The position numbers and the translations under genes were made by a program. DNA of 64,000 nucleotides from an uncultured Eubacteriales bacterium (GTDB lineage Bacteria > Bacillota > Clostridia > Lachnospirales > Cellulosilyticaceae). Positions 43,829 to 53,516 of this stretch are shown here, piece after piece (the stretch's first letter is position 1; the number at the start of each line of letters is the position of its first letter). The stretch is taken from positions 186,001 to 250,000 of the forward strand of contig URVM01000004.1 of NCBI GenBank assembly GCA_900551325.1, in the 5' to 3' direction. The notes below the pieces were generated by a model, which saw only the letters and a list, made by a program, of their open reading frames with translations, searched no databases and had not been told where the DNA came from.

Positions 43829-45418
43829 TTACTCAAAAGGCTTATATACTTTAATAATCGCTTCTGCTACTTCTATACCATCTACACCTGCTGAAGTAAT
43901 ACCACCTGCATAGCCTGCACCTTCTCCTGCTGGGTAAATCCCACGGATATTTCCTTCGTATAATTCATTACGACTCATACGAATAGGTGATGAACTTCTT
44001 GTTTCAAAGCCTGTAAGTAGGGCATCTTCATGATCAAAGTGCTTAATTTTCTTTCCAAAGGCACCTAATGCTTCTACAATGGCATCCCCCATAAATTCTG
44101 GAAGGGCACCACGTAAGTTAGCAAATACAACATTTGGTGCATATGTTGGTTTAACTACCCCAAAGTCTGTAGTATTTTCACCTTTTATAAAGTCTCCTAC
44201 ACGTTGAATAGGTGCTTTGTAAGTTTTACCACCTAATTCATATGCAAGAACTTCTAACTTTCTTTGAAGCTCTACACCACCTAGTGGATGAGTCGAACCA
44301 AAGTCCTCTGGTGTAATGTTTACAAGTACAGCACTGTTAGCATTTCGTCCATCTCTAGCGTGCTCACTCATCCCATTTGTAACCACCATACCGTCTTCTG
44401 AAGCTGATGCGACTACATAACCACCTGGACACATACAAAATGTATAAACAGCTCGTCCATTTTCTGCATGATGTACTAACTTATATTCAGCTGCTCCTAA
44501 TTTTTCATTATCTTTATTGTCTTCCCCATACTGAGAAGCATTAATCCATTCTTGTAAATGCTCTATACGCATACCCATGGCAAAAGGCTTCGGTACCATA
44601 TGAAGATTGGCATCATAAAGGGCATAGAAAGTATCTCTTGCACTATGTCCTAAGGCAAGCACACAAACTTGTGTATCTAACCATCTTTCATGATTCAATT
44701 CAATGGCCTTAAGTTTTCCATCTTCTACTTTAATATTGGTTAACTTTGTTTCAAATAAATAAGTCCCACCTAGACGTTCAATCTCATAACGTATATTCTT
44801 TACTACATCTCTTAAAATATCTGTTCCAATATGTGGTTTATTTTTATACCTAATTTCTTCTGGTCCACCAAAACGTGCAAGTTCTTCTAACACTTTATGG
44901 CAACGCACATTTTTGATTTGAGTTGTTAGCTTTCCATCTGAAAAAGTACCTGCTCCACCTTCACCAAATTGCACATTTGACTCAGGATTAAGATGTCCTT
45001 CTTTCCAAAAAGCTTCAATATCTTTAACACGCTCATCTACAGCTTTTCCTCTTTCAATAACAATAGGCTTATAACCCATTTGAGCTAAAATAAGTGCTGC
45101 AAACATACCACAAGGCCCACTTCCAACGACAACAGGGCGGTCCTTAAGCATTTCATTTCCTGGTGTTGGATAATAATAATTTAAATCAGGTGCTTTCATA
45201 TTTGGGAATTTCCTAAGGAGTTCTTTATCTTTTGTAGTCTCCACATCTACTGTATAGACTAGTTTAATGTCATGCTTTTTCCTTGCATCTATAGCTTTCT
45301 TAAAAATACGATAAGATATAATATCTTTAGGTGCAATGCGCAACTTCTTCGCAATTTTATCTTTTAATACTTTTTCTTCTTCCTTTAAGTTTAAAGTAAG
45401 GTCTTGTACACGAATCAT
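43829..45418 (-). CDS. FAD-dependent dehydrogenase (COG2509 type)
   Basis: 529 residues. A short N-terminal domain (MIRVQDLTLNL...YRIFKKAIDARK) is followed by PVVVGSGPCGMFAALILAQMG for FAD, VQFGEGGAGTFSDGKLTT, VCVLALGHSARDTFYAL and the C-terminal YPAGEGAGYAGGITSAGVDGI. Widely conserved in Clostridia and other anaerobes with no settled reaction. It lies between hisJ (31-bp gap) and another flavoprotein gene (66 bp) on the same strand. Confidence 0.88.
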   Translation of the reverse strand: MIRVQDLTLNLKEEEKVLKDKIAKKLRIAPKDIISYRIFKKAIDARKKHDIKLVYTVDVETTKDKELLRKFPNMKAPDLNYYYPTPGNEMLKDRPVVVGSGPCGMFAALILAQMGYKPIVIERGKAVDERVKDIEAFWKEGHLNPESNVQFGEGGAGTFSDGKLTTQIKNVRCHKVLEELARFGGPEEIRYKNKPHIGTDILRDVVKNIRYEIERLGGTYLFETKLTNIKVEDGKLKAIELNHERWLDTQVCVLALGHSARDTFYALYDANLHMVPKPFAMGMRIEHLQEWINASQYGEDNKDNEKLGAAEYKLVHHAENGRAVYTFCMCPGGYVVASASEDGMVVTNGMSEHARDGRNANSAVLVNITPEDFGSTHPLGGVELQRKLEVLAYELGGKTYKAPIQRVGDFIKGENTTDFGVVKPTYAPNVVFANLRGALPEFMGDAIVEALGAFGKKIKHFDHEDALLTGFETRSSSPIRMSRNELYEGNIRGIYPAGEGAGYAGGITSAGVDGIEVAEAIIKVYKPFE

Positions 45419-45484
45419 ATACGTTCCTCATTCTTTCTATAAATTAATGTGCTGGTATTTATGTTTAATGTATGTTAGCTATTA

Positions 45485-46708
45485 TTATTTTGTAGCCTCT
45501 TCTCCAGCAACCATACCTGTAGACCATGCCCATTGAAGATTATAGCCACCACAATCCCCGTCTACATCTAGTACTTCTCCTGCTAGGTAAAGTCCTGGTG
45601 CTTTTAAAGATTCCATTGTTTCTAAGTTTACTTCATCTAAAGTGATGCCACCTACTGTAGCTTGAGCAAACTTAAATCCTCTTGTTCCTTTTACTTCAAA
45701 AACAAGATTTTTTATAGCTTCTGCTAAGGCTTCTATCATCTCATAGTCTAGATTTTCGCATGGAGCTACCGGGCTTCCTACTTTGGCTTCTTTAATAATA
45801 GCCATAATAGCCTTTTTATTCATCCATCCTACAAAAAGTTCTTCTATAGTTTTATGACTGCCTTGCCCTATACGTTCATAGAGGTTTGCGACTATATCTT
45901 CTTTTGTTAAATGAGGCATAAAATCCATATGAATTTCACACTTTTTGTTTTTTGCAAAGCTTTCTGCCGCTATACGACTTAACTGGAAAATAGGAGGGCC
46001 AGATAAACCGTCTTCTGTAAAAAGTACTTCCCCTCTTTCCTTCCTTATAAGCTTATCTTCTACTAAAATACTCACTTCACTTTTAAAGCGCATACCTTGC
46101 ATCATCTTGCAGTATTTAGTAGGTGATACAATATGAACAAGAGTTGGCAAGTTTGGCACATGATGATGTCCTAGCGCTTTTAAAATATTATAACCTGTTT
46201 CATCACAACCGAGCTGTGGAGCTGCTAAACCTCCTGTTGTTACGATAACTTTATCAAAAGTGTAACTTCCTTCTGTTTCTGTTACAACTTGCCACTTTTC
46301 ATCTTGTTTTTTAAGTTTAATAACTTTAGTATCTACAAGTACTTCTACATTTAAGCGTTCTATTTCCATACGTAGTACATCAAGTACACTACTTGCTTGT
46401 TCTGAAGCTGGGTAAACTTTAGTCTTTTCTACAAGTCTTTCTATCCCTAGTGTTCTAAAAAATTCTAAGGTAGTTTCTACATCCTTACGCGCTATAGGTA
46501 AAAAGCAATCTTTCTTACTAGATGTATGAAAATGCTTAGACTCCATATTTATATTTGTTATATTACATCTTCCGTTTCCTGTTACAAGGATTTTCTTTCC
46601 AACACGACTTTGTCTTTCAAAAATAGTGACTTTACTACCGTATCTTGCCGCTGTAATAGCTGCTACAAGACCTGCCGCACCACCACCAATAATGGCTATA
46701 TCCCTCAT
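45485..46708 (-). CDS. HI0933/BaiN-family flavoprotein
   Basis: 407 residues from ATG 46708 (MRDIAIIGGG), with AAAGGATGAGG upstream; the longer frame adds 18 residues before the FAD motif. The N-terminal IAIIGGGAAGLVAAITAARYG, GRCNITN, FTEDGLSGPPIFQLSR and the end GGYNLQWAWSTGMVAG are hallmarks of the family. BaiN members reduce bile-acid intermediates, but most members have no known substrate. Same strand as the FAD dehydrogenase downstream. Confidence 0.88.
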   Translation of the reverse strand: MRDIAIIGGGAAGLVAAITAARYGSKVTIFERQSRVGKKILVTGNGRCNITNINMESKHFHTSSKKDCFLPIARKDVETTLEFFRTLGIERLVEKTKVYPASEQASSVLDVLRMEIERLNVEVLVDTKVIKLKKQDEKWQVVTETEGSYTFDKVIVTTGGLAAPQLGCDETGYNILKALGHHHVPNLPTLVHIVSPTKYCKMMQGMRFKSEVSILVEDKLIRKERGEVLFTEDGLSGPPIFQLSRIAAESFAKNKKCEIHMDFMPHLTKEDIVANLYERIGQGSHKTIEELFVGWMNKKAIMAIIKEAKVGSPVAPCENLDYEMIEALAEAIKNLVFEVKGTRGFKFAQATVGGITLDEVNLETMESLKAPGLYLAGEVLDVDGDCGGYNLQWAWSTGMVAGEEATK

Positions 46709-46805
46709 CTTCCTCATCCTTTCTTTTGCTTTTATTGTAGGGGTATTTATCTTACTTGGCAACCCTCTAAAAAGAGTTCCACCTGATTTTATTTTCCTAG
46801 GAAAT

Positions 46806-46838
46806 AAGGGCTACTACACATTTTGTGCAGCAGCCCTT
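46806..46838 (-). terminator. Terminator of the BofC-like gene
   Basis: AAGGGCT and AGCCCTT outer arms with an inner TGCACAAAATGTGTA stem, and a T-rich tail on the minus strand. It lies immediately after the stop. Confidence 0.75.
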
Positions 46839-46843
46839 ACTTC

Positions 46844-47458
46844 TTACTCACTATAGTTTTGTAAAATTTCTTCTATATAATAGGCATTTTTCTCAAGCTT
46901 ACGCTTTTGTTCAATAGTTAGTGGAATTTCCTTTTCCTCTAAAAGCTTTACTGTACGACTTGAAAAATCTCTCGTACTAAGCCCTAGTGGTGTAAAGGAA
47001 GGTTTACTTCCACCTACAACAATACCTATTTGATTCTTCTCTATACCAAGGCTAAAAGAAGGTGCTTCCTTAGGAATATACATTTGCTTTGTTAAAACTA
47101 CTTCTTCTGCTGTAAACTTCTCTACTGTGTACGTTTTAAAAAGTTCTTGTACTTCTAACATAGTCTTACTAAGTAAACTTAATGTATCAATGGTTCCTTC
47201 TTCTAATACATAACCTTCTTGATCAAGTAATTTGGTTATAATCTTTGTTGAAGGTAGAATTCTAAGTTCCTTGCCCGCTTCATCTTCTACTTCTATAATA
47301 GGTGCCTCACTCTTAAAGGTTTCTATTGTTCCATTTGGATTAACTGGAGTATCTCCTAATCCTTTTTCATAGGCTAACCAATAACATATAGTAGCTATTA
47401 TAATAAAAACGAATGCAGCAACAGCAAGTAAGGTAATAAATTGCTTCTTCGTAAACAT
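46844..47458 (-). CDS. Membrane-anchored protein, BofC-like C-terminus (tentative)
   Basis: 204 residues from ATG 47458 with AGGAGG six bases upstream. One membrane helix at about 8-30, then an extracytoplasmic region. The segment FSLGIEKNQIGIVVGG recalls the C-terminal domain of BofC, which modulates sporulation signalling proteases across the membrane. The match is short, so this is a weak call. Upstream on the same strand lies a SpoVB-like gene, which fits a spore theme. Confidence 0.5.
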   Translation of the reverse strand: MFTKKQFITLLAVAAFVFIIIATICYWLAYEKGLGDTPVNPNGTIETFKSEAPIIEVEDEAGKELRILPSTKIITKLLDQEGYVLEEGTIDTLSLLSKTMLEVQELFKTYTVEKFTAEEVVLTKQMYIPKEAPSFSLGIEKNQIGIVVGGSKPSFTPLGLSTRDFSSRTVKLLEEKEIPLTIEQKRKLEKNAYYIEEILQNYSE

Positions 47459-47550
47459 GGGTTTCCTCCTAAACATACTTTCATCTTTGTTTCAGAGTAT
47501 TCCCACTTTTTATACTTTTATACACCTCTATACCTTATTATATATAGTTT

Positions 47551-49215
47551 TTATTCTCTTACTAAAAGCCTCACTATTCTATTTCCACCTGGCATATTTT
47601 CTAAGTCTTTAATGGTAATTGTACGTGTAAGAAGGCCCAATATACCATAAATCACCATAGCTATAGGAATGACAATCAACATCATAAGATTAGCATGTCC
47701 AAATATCTTTACTAAGAAGTTAAAAAGCAAGTAGCTTACGCCCCCCATAACTCCTGCTACAAGTACGGGCTTAACCACTAGTTTTTTCAAGTTTAATTTA
47801 ATATGAATCGTACGTACTAAATAAATTATATTTAATACAGCATAAACAAAATAACATATAGATGTACTATGGACAACACCATAAATATGCATACTTGGCA
47901 TAGATAATAAAATAAGGTTGGCAACCACCTTTACCCCACACGCAATAGCTGCATGTATAGTTGGTATACTTTGTTTTCCCATACCTTGTAGTACACCTGT
48001 TGTAATTTGAGCAAGGGTAATAAAGATAATACTTATACTACCATAAGCTAGAAGTTGTCCACCATCTGGTGAAGAAGAGTATAGAAATTTAATCACTTGT
48101 TCACCAAATACCATAAGTCCTACGGCTGCTGGCGCAGCAATAAGCATACCAATTTTTAGCACCATATTAGTTTTACGACGCACTTCTTTAAAATCATTTC
48201 TTGCTGTAGCTGCTGAAATTGCAGGTATAACTGCCATTCCTAATGTTAAAATCAAACTTACAGGCAGATTAATAAGTGATGTATATTTAGCGGAAAATTG
48301 ACCTGCTAAGCTACTTACAATCTCTGTTTGATTTGCAAGTACAGTAGGATCTGAAATAGGTAAGGTAGCAAGTCCACCACTTTCACTAAGTTTAGCAATT
48401 GTCTTTGGTAAGATATTATAAATCATAGAGTAATCAATAAGGCCCATAATAGCGAAAATTGAAGAACTAATCATAATAGGAATACTCATAATAAGAAGCT
48501 TCTTTAAAATTTCTTTATTGGTCTCATTGGTTGATACGCTAGACTTACTTATACGTTTATGAATGTTTGGCCTAATTAAGAAATATATAGCCACCAACAC
48601 TGAAAGTGAAAAAAATGCACCTGCAGATGTACCAAAAGCAGCACCTGTTACAGCTGCTTCTAAACTTTTACTAATAAAAGTATATGCTAAAGTGACACTA
48701 ACTACAGCATTTACAAATTGTTCAATAACTTGTGATACAGCTGTTGGTGTCATAAAGCTCATCCCTTGAAAATAACCTCTCATAACTGCCATAACTGATA
48801 CAAGAAATACCGCTGGCACTAAAGATCTCATTGAGCCTGCTGCTTGTGGTATTTTAAAGAAAAAAGCAGAAATAAAATCTGCACCAATCCATAATAATAT
48901 GGATAAAATAGCACCAACTAATGCAGAATAAATCATAGCTACCTTATATACTTTATGAGCGTCTTCATAGGCACCTATTGCTCTTCTTTCTGAAACCATT
49001 TTTGAAATAGCCGTTGGAAGAGCAACGGATGAAAGGGTTAGCATAACCATATAAACTTGAAAGGACGGTCCAAAAATACCATTCCCCCTATTGCCAATAG
49101 CATTTGTAAGAGGGATACGATATAAGATACCTATTATTTTACTGATAAAAACAGCAATGGATAAAATCATGGCACCCTTTAATACATGTGCACCTGTTTG
49201 TTTATTATTTTCCAT
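47551..49215 (-). CDS. SpoVB/MurJ-like polysaccharide flippase
   Basis: About 554 residues with 14 hydrophobic helices, in the MOP superfamily of lipid-linked oligosaccharide flippases. Signature: LKGAMILSIAVFISKIIGILYRIPLTNAIG near the start. SpoVB proteins act in spore cortex precursor export; vegetative paralogues also exist. Two candidate ATGs (49245 and 49215) each follow GGAAAAA.CT. The later one is used here; a 10-residue longer protein is possible. Confidence 0.85.
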   Translation of the reverse strand: MENNKQTGAHVLKGAMILSIAVFISKIIGILYRIPLTNAIGNRGNGIFGPSFQVYMVMLTLSSVALPTAISKMVSERRAIGAYEDAHKVYKVAMIYSALVGAILSILLWIGADFISAFFFKIPQAAGSMRSLVPAVFLVSVMAVMRGYFQGMSFMTPTAVSQVIEQFVNAVVSVTLAYTFISKSLEAAVTGAAFGTSAGAFFSLSVLVAIYFLIRPNIHKRISKSSVSTNETNKEILKKLLIMSIPIMISSSIFAIMGLIDYSMIYNILPKTIAKLSESGGLATLPISDPTVLANQTEIVSSLAGQFSAKYTSLINLPVSLILTLGMAVIPAISAATARNDFKEVRRKTNMVLKIGMLIAAPAAVGLMVFGEQVIKFLYSSSPDGGQLLAYGSISIIFITLAQITTGVLQGMGKQSIPTIHAAIACGVKVVANLILLSMPSMHIYGVVHSTSICYFVYAVLNIIYLVRTIHIKLNLKKLVVKPVLVAGVMGGVSYLLFNFLVKIFGHANLMMLIVIPIAMVIYGILGLLTRTITIKDLENMPGGNRIVRLLVRE

Positions 49216-49296
49216 AGTTTTTTCCTTTAGCCTTAATTTCTTCATAGTTTTTCCTAATGCAATATTATAGCACAAAACCTAACATAAAATATAGTC

Positions 49297-49743
49297 CTAT
49301 TCTTCCCCTGGAAGTGGCTCTAATATTTTACATCTCATTTTACGTTTATTATAAAGTCTATAACGATTAATAATTTCAGGGTATTGCCTTACAAAGCACA
49401 CAAAACGCTCAATACTTTCAAGGGATTCATAAGATAAAAGTTGCTTCATTCCTTCTTTTTCTTCTTCACTATGAGGAAGTTGTAACATTTCTACAAACTC
49501 ATCAATAAGTGCATCACGAGATATTAAGTATTTAGCCATTTCTTTTCCTTTATCTGTAATATTAATAGGTTGATAAGAAATGTAATTAATATATTTTTGA
49601 AAGTGCATACGTTGAAGGGCTTGGATGGTTTTCTTGAGTGGCACATTCAGTTGATTACTTAAATCACTACTTCTAATTTCCTGACCTTGCTCACTCAATT
49701 TATAAATATGAATGAGATATTGTTCTAAACTTGAAGAAATCAC
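49297..49743 (-). CDS. DtxR/MntR-family metal-dependent regulator
   Basis: About 148 residues. Winged helix (SSLEQYLIHIYKLSEQGQEIRSSDLSNQLNVPLKKTIQALQRMHFQKYI) then the dimerisation/metal region (GKEMAKYLISRDALIDEFVEML, SYESLESIERF). The GTG at 49743 is preferred because AAAGGAGG lies seven bases upstream, whereas the ATG at 49749 is one base from it. The usual second metal-site His/Cys residues are not all evident, so the metal is uncertain. Confidence 0.82.
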   Translation of the reverse strand: MISSSLEQYLIHIYKLSEQGQEIRSSDLSNQLNVPLKKTIQALQRMHFQKYINYISYQPINITDKGKEMAKYLISRDALIDEFVEMLQLPHSEEEKEGMKQLLSYESLESIERFVCFVRQYPEIINRYRLYNKRKMRCKILEPLPGEE

Positions 49744-49889
49744 ATCCATTCCTCCTTTTCCTATAACAGTATAGTATATGCTGCCTAGGCTTATCTTAAT
49801 GCTAATGACTCTTGCCAACTTCCCACTCTTCCCCTATAATGTAAGATGATTAATTGTCAAATAAAACTAATTTTAAGGAGGTGAATAGA

Positions 49890-50771
49890 ATGTGTGAAAT
49901 CGTACTTGTAACAGATACTTCTAGTGATCTTAACGACTCTACTATAAAGGAATTTGGTATTACACGTGTTCCTTTCTATGTATCTTTTAATCAAACTGAT
50001 TATTTTAAAGAGATTGTTGAGATGCCAATCAAAGAGTTTTATACTAAAATGCGTGAAAGCAAAGTCTTCCCTAAAACATCACTTCCATCAATCAGTGATT
50101 ATTTAGAAGTCTTCACACCACTCGCTGAGGCAGGTAAATCCATTATCTGTGTTTGTTTATCCGGTTATTTTAGCGGCTCTTATAGTGCAGCTGTTAATGC
50201 CAAAGAACTTATTTTAGAAAATTATCCTAATGCGCAAATTGCAATTATTAATTCATTAAATGCCACAGGTGGTCAAGGACTTTTAGTAACAGAGATTGGT
50301 CGTATGATTAAGGATGGACTGTCATTTGAAAAGATTATTTCTCTTACAGATGAACTTATTGAAAAAGCACGTATTTTCTTCTTTGTAGATACACTTGATT
50401 ACTTAGAACACGGTGGACGTATTGGAAAAGCATCTGCTCTTCTTGGTACAATGCTCAATGTTAAACCAATTCTTTATCTTGAAAAAGGCCAGCTTTATCC
50501 TTTAGCTAAAGTACGTGGGAAGAAAAAGGCTATTGCTAAAATCATTGAAGCAACTGCTGACTATGTAGGTGAGAATGCTAAGGACTTTAACTATATTGTT
50601 GGTCATGCTGATAATGAAGATGATGCAACTAACATACTAGGAAATGCACGTGAAGCTATTAAGGCTTATATACCTGATGAATTTTTCTTCATTGGTGTAA
50701 CAATTGGTGTAAATACTGGACCAGATGCTTGTGGCATTTGTGTTATTCCAAAATACGAAACACTTCTTTAA
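49890..50771 (+). CDS. DegV family fatty-acid-binding protein
   Basis: 293 residues from ATG 49890 with AAGGAGGTG upstream. DegV fold: IVLVTDTSSDLND, KTSLPSISDYLEVF, SGSYSAAVNAKELI and the long DTLDYLEHGGRIGKASALLGTMLNVKPIL. Related proteins (FakB) present fatty acids to a kinase; no fakA is next to it. Ends in a strong bidirectional terminator. Confidence 0.92.
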   Translation: MCEIVLVTDTSSDLNDSTIKEFGITRVPFYVSFNQTDYFKEIVEMPIKEFYTKMRESKVFPKTSLPSISDYLEVFTPLAEAGKSIICVCLSGYFSGSYSAAVNAKELILENYPNAQIAIINSLNATGGQGLLVTEIGRMIKDGLSFEKIISLTDELIEKARIFFFVDTLDYLEHGGRIGKASALLGTMLNVKPILYLEKGQLYPLAKVRGKKKAIAKIIEATADYVGENAKDFNYIVGHADNEDDATNILGNAREAIKAYIPDEFFFIGVTIGVNTGPDACGICVIPKYETLL

Positions 50772-50778
50772 ATAGATA

Positions 50779-50815
50779 AAAGGGTTATAAGGTGAACCTC
50801 ACCTTATAACCCTTA
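50779..50815. terminator. Bidirectional terminator
   Basis: AAGGGTTATAAGGTGA and TCACCTTATAACCCTT, a 16-pair stem with a three-base loop, between convergent genes. Confidence 0.9.
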
Positions 50816-50817
50816 TT

Positions 50818-51501
50818 TTAATTTAGTCCCTTTTTAATAGGCTTAATATAAAAAGCATAAGCAATGGCCATAAACCCAAAAATCTCTGTAGCTGTAAATG
50901 GTGGGATAATATTAAGAAATGGAATAAAATACCCTAAGCCATCTAAAGTAAGCAAGATACATGAAGCTATAATAAGTGCATAGCTACTTCTTAAATACTC
51001 ATTTTTGTACCTAAAGAACCCTACTAAACAAAGAATAATCATAATGGTTACAAAACTTCCTTGAGCAATACTTAGATAAATAGGAAATTTACCTGTAAGC
51101 TCTAAAGTATACCCAAAGGCTGCTGGAACAATCTTTGTAGGCTGAGTAATAATTACATATAAGTAAAATAAAATCCAAGGTGTAAAAAATGCCAAGTAAG
51201 TAAAATAATTAAACTTCTCTCTTATAAATGGTGTAATACACCATACAGCAGAAGCCATAGTCATAGTCAGACCAATACTTGTAGCTAGATAAAAATACCT
51301 AAAAGTTTCTAGTTGTGCGAGCGTTGGATGATCTCCGTACACAATTAAAGCTAAATAACGCATCATAGAAAAAGCGAATAAAAAAGTACATACCCATCTT
51401 AAACCTATGTTTTGTTTCTTCTGTACAATACCTATGTTGATCATTAAAACGATTAGTGCAATGACGCATAATATAGTAAGTAGGAAATAACTTGATGACA
51501 T
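50818..51501 (-). CDS. Seven-helix membrane protein, unknown
   Basis: 227 residues with about seven evenly spaced hydrophobic helices, few loops and the basic end FYIKPIKKGLN. The topology recalls seven-helix sensor input domains (7TMR type), but no effector domain is attached and no family motif is recognised. Single gene, convergent with degV. Confidence 0.65.
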   Translation of the reverse strand: MSSSYFLLTILCVIALIVLMINIGIVQKKQNIGLRWVCTFLFAFSMMRYLALIVYGDHPTLAQLETFRYFYLATSIGLTMTMASAVWCITPFIREKFNYFTYLAFFTPWILFYLYVIITQPTKIVPAAFGYTLELTGKFPIYLSIAQGSFVTIMIILCLVGFFRYKNEYLRSSYALIIASCILLTLDGLGYFIPFLNIIPPFTATEIFGFMAIAYAFYIKPIKKGLN

Positions 51502-51566
51502 GAATATCCTCCCCCTTTTTATATTATTTTTATGGACAAACTGGAGGTTTTAGAACTATAAATTTG

Positions 51567-51606
51567 TAGTAGCTAAGAATTGAGTGTAGTAGAACACTTT
51601 AGGGGC
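51567..51606 (+). repeat. Repeat-flanking fragment
   Basis: TTGTAGTAGCTAAGA, then ATTGAGTGTAGTAGAACACTTTAGGGG. The same junction (GTAGCTAAGAG, then ATTAAGTATAATAGAAAACTTTAGGG) occurs at 52769-52807, so it belongs to the repeat cluster and not to single-copy DNA. Confidence 0.5.
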
Positions 51607-51878
51607 GAATTACTGCCTTACTCTAGTCTCCTTAGATATCAGGCTGGATGTAACTCCTCCTTCAGCTTCCACTTCCTGTAGCTAAGAGGCTGTAAATTCG
51701 AGGATCGTAAGAACGCCAGAAACTTGCTTCGCTTTACCCTAGGGGCACACGGCGAACACCTGGCTAAGAACCTTACTCACCCACTCATTAACAGACTCTA
51801 AGCCACCTCCATAAGCCGCTTCCGGAGGAGTCACATCCATCCTTTCACCTCTTCTAGTATTCTTGGAGGCAGTAATTC
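51607..51878 (+). repeat. MITE-like palindromic repeat, type 1 (longest copy)
   Basis: 272 bp bounded by GAATTACTGCC (51607-51617) and its complement GGCAGTAATTC (51868-51878). It matches the 40276-40525 repeat on the opposite strand. The central core at 51711-51767 carries the GAACGCCAGAAACT...GGCTAA form of the shared motif (given here in this strand). No open frame of note. It lies in a 640-bp gene-free stretch. Confidence 0.75.
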
Positions 51879-52143
51879 TAGTCTACTAATCCTCTACTCC
51901 TTAATAATCTCTAAGTCACCTACATATGTCACCTTACTCATTAATAGTCTGAATGTTATCTAAGAAAAGTTTTCTCTTTGTTCAGTCTTCTCTCACCTAA
52001 CCTTTATTTAATATCAAAAACATCTCAATATAAAATTTTCTCCTTTTATTTTATATGTATAGCCTATAAAATGTAGCATGTTCTGTACCTTTTAAATACT
52101 ATATAAGATAAGCAATTATTTTTTATATAGGAAGGTGATTAAT

Positions 52144-52689
52144 GTGTCTATGTACGATAGTAATCTTTCTCCTGAACCCTCTATTGACTATCCTTTGTAC
52201 CAATCTAAAAAAGGTAATTATTTTATTGGTCAAACGCCTTTTTTATCTGGCCAAACAAAACAAGCTTTAGCTGCCTTAGTTAACCCACCTCACTCAAATC
52301 GAAACTTATATCTTAATGCCATGACTATAACAAATCCTTCTTCCTATGATTTATCTGCTGAGTTTTATCTTGACTGTACCTTTGACACAAATACTGTAAG
52401 CGATTTAGTCAGTTGTACAAATACAAGCCTTTGTCCACTTCCGATTCCTATAGGAGAAATTCAATATTTACCTGTAACTACACAACCTCCAGCTCATGGT
52501 ATTTCTATATTTAGTAGAATTGTATCTCCTAACTCAACTTTAGTAGTAGATGGGGGACAAATTATTTTAGGACCAGGAAAATCCATACTCATTTATATTG
52601 GCAGCTTCTTACCTGTAGCCTTTGATCAAATTAGGTTTGCTTTTGGATGGTGGGAAGAAAATAGGTGTAATTGTCCGCATTGCTTTTAG
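52144..52689 (+). CDS. DUF6143-like protein
   Basis: 181 residues from GTG 52144, with GGAAGG eight bases upstream; the frame opens at 52135 inside that site. A predicted beta-sandwich, with GNYFIGQTPFLSGQTKQALAALVNPP near the start and a Cys-rich end (CNCPHC). It resembles a family of Firmicutes proteins listed as DUF6143, of unknown function and often in spore formers. It is flanked on both sides by the repeats at 51607-51878 and 52700-52896. Confidence 0.68.
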   Translation: MSMYDSNLSPEPSIDYPLYQSKKGNYFIGQTPFLSGQTKQALAALVNPPHSNRNLYLNAMTITNPSSYDLSAEFYLDCTFDTNTVSDLVSCTNTSLCPLPIPIGEIQYLPVTTQPPAHGISIFSRIVSPNSTLVVDGGQIILGPGKSILIYIGSFLPVAFDQIRFAFGWWEENRCNCPHCF

Positions 52690-52699
52690 TGTGGGGGGC

Positions 52700-52780
52700 G
52701 AATTACTGTCTCTATAGTCTTCTTAGGTATCAGGCTGGATGTGACTCCTCCTTCAGCTTCCACTTTCTGTAGCTAAGAGA
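52700..52780 (+). repeat. Truncated type 1 repeat (left end only)
   Basis: GAATTACTGTCTC through TCCTCCTTCAGCTTCCACTTTCTGTAGCTAAGAG matches the first 80 bp of the 51607 repeat and then stops at GCTAAGAG. It begins 10 bp after the stop of the DUF6143-like gene. Confidence 0.7.
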
Positions 52781-52807
52781 TTAAGTATAATAGAAAACTT
52801 TAGGGTC

Positions 52808-52896
52808 GAATTACTATCTCCCTCTAGTCTCCTTAGGTATCAGGCTGACTGTAACTCCTCCTTCCACCTCTTCAATATGCTGGGAGACAGTAATTC
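52808..52896 (+). repeat. Internally deleted type 1 repeat
   Basis: Starts GAATTACTATCTC, keeps the left arm to AACTCCTCCTTCCACCTCTTC and ends GAGACAGTAATTC, so both termini are present but the middle (about 180 bp in the full copy) is gone. This is the usual shape of a deletion derivative. Confidence 0.7.
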
Positions 52897-53001
52897 TAGT
52901 CTACTCTCTTACTTGAGATATTTTATTTTTTCAATTTTTTATTTAAGTCACTCTAATGTGTACTATAATATTATTAATACAGTATAGGGAGATAAGTAAA
53001 T

Positions 53002-53382
53002 ATGAATAAATTCTCAACAACAAAATGGATAGGCATTTTAGGCATGCTTATTTGGGCTTTAGCTGGTTTCCTAAGAGACACATGGGTAGCATCTATTCCT
53101 GTAGTAAACTTTATATTAGGCATTGCTCCAAATTTTGGGGCTCTTTGGGGATTTGCTTCACTTGTAGAATATAATTATCCTATTTTATTTAAGAAAGAAT
53201 TTACTTTTAGATTAGCTGTTATAAGTGTAATGGGTATTTTTCTATTAGCTCTATTATCTGAAATAATTCATGATGTATTTTTAGGTAGTCCTTTTGACAT
53301 ATATGATATGATAGCCACCTTTATCACCGCCGATATTTATGTGTTGCTTTCATTTTTTACATATTCAAAAAAGAAAAAGTGA
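53002..53382 (+). CDS. Small VanZ-like membrane protein (tentative)
   Basis: 126 residues with three or four helices. The segment LSEIIHDVFLGSPFDIYDMIATFI has the E..h....F.iyD.ia pattern seen in VanZ-like proteins (the C-terminal helices of that family). The N-terminus GILGMLIWALAGFLRDTW is also hydrophobic. VanZ-like proteins are linked to teicoplanin resistance or phospholipid metabolism in a few cases; no such role is shown here. It ends at a strong terminator. Confidence 0.55.
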   Translation: MNKFSTTKWIGILGMLIWALAGFLRDTWVASIPVVNFILGIAPNFGALWGFASLVEYNYPILFKKEFTFRLAVISVMGIFLLALLSEIIHDVFLGSPFDIYDMIATFITADIYVLLSFFTYSKKKK

Positions 53383-53427
53383 ATTAATCTTAGTGGATAG
53401 TAGACAAAATGATGATAAAGTATATAA

Positions 53428-53468
53428 AAATAGCCCCATCCTTACAAAGTTAAAGGATGAGGCTATTT
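53428..53468. terminator. Bidirectional terminator
   Basis: AAATAGCC...ATCCTT and AAGGAT...GGCTATTT arms with an AC AAAGTT loop, between convergent VanZ-like and NUDIX genes. Confidence 0.85.
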
Positions 53469-53516
53469 AAGTGAAGAAATGACTAATTGTTCTAGAAAAC
53501 ATTACACTCATAATTT

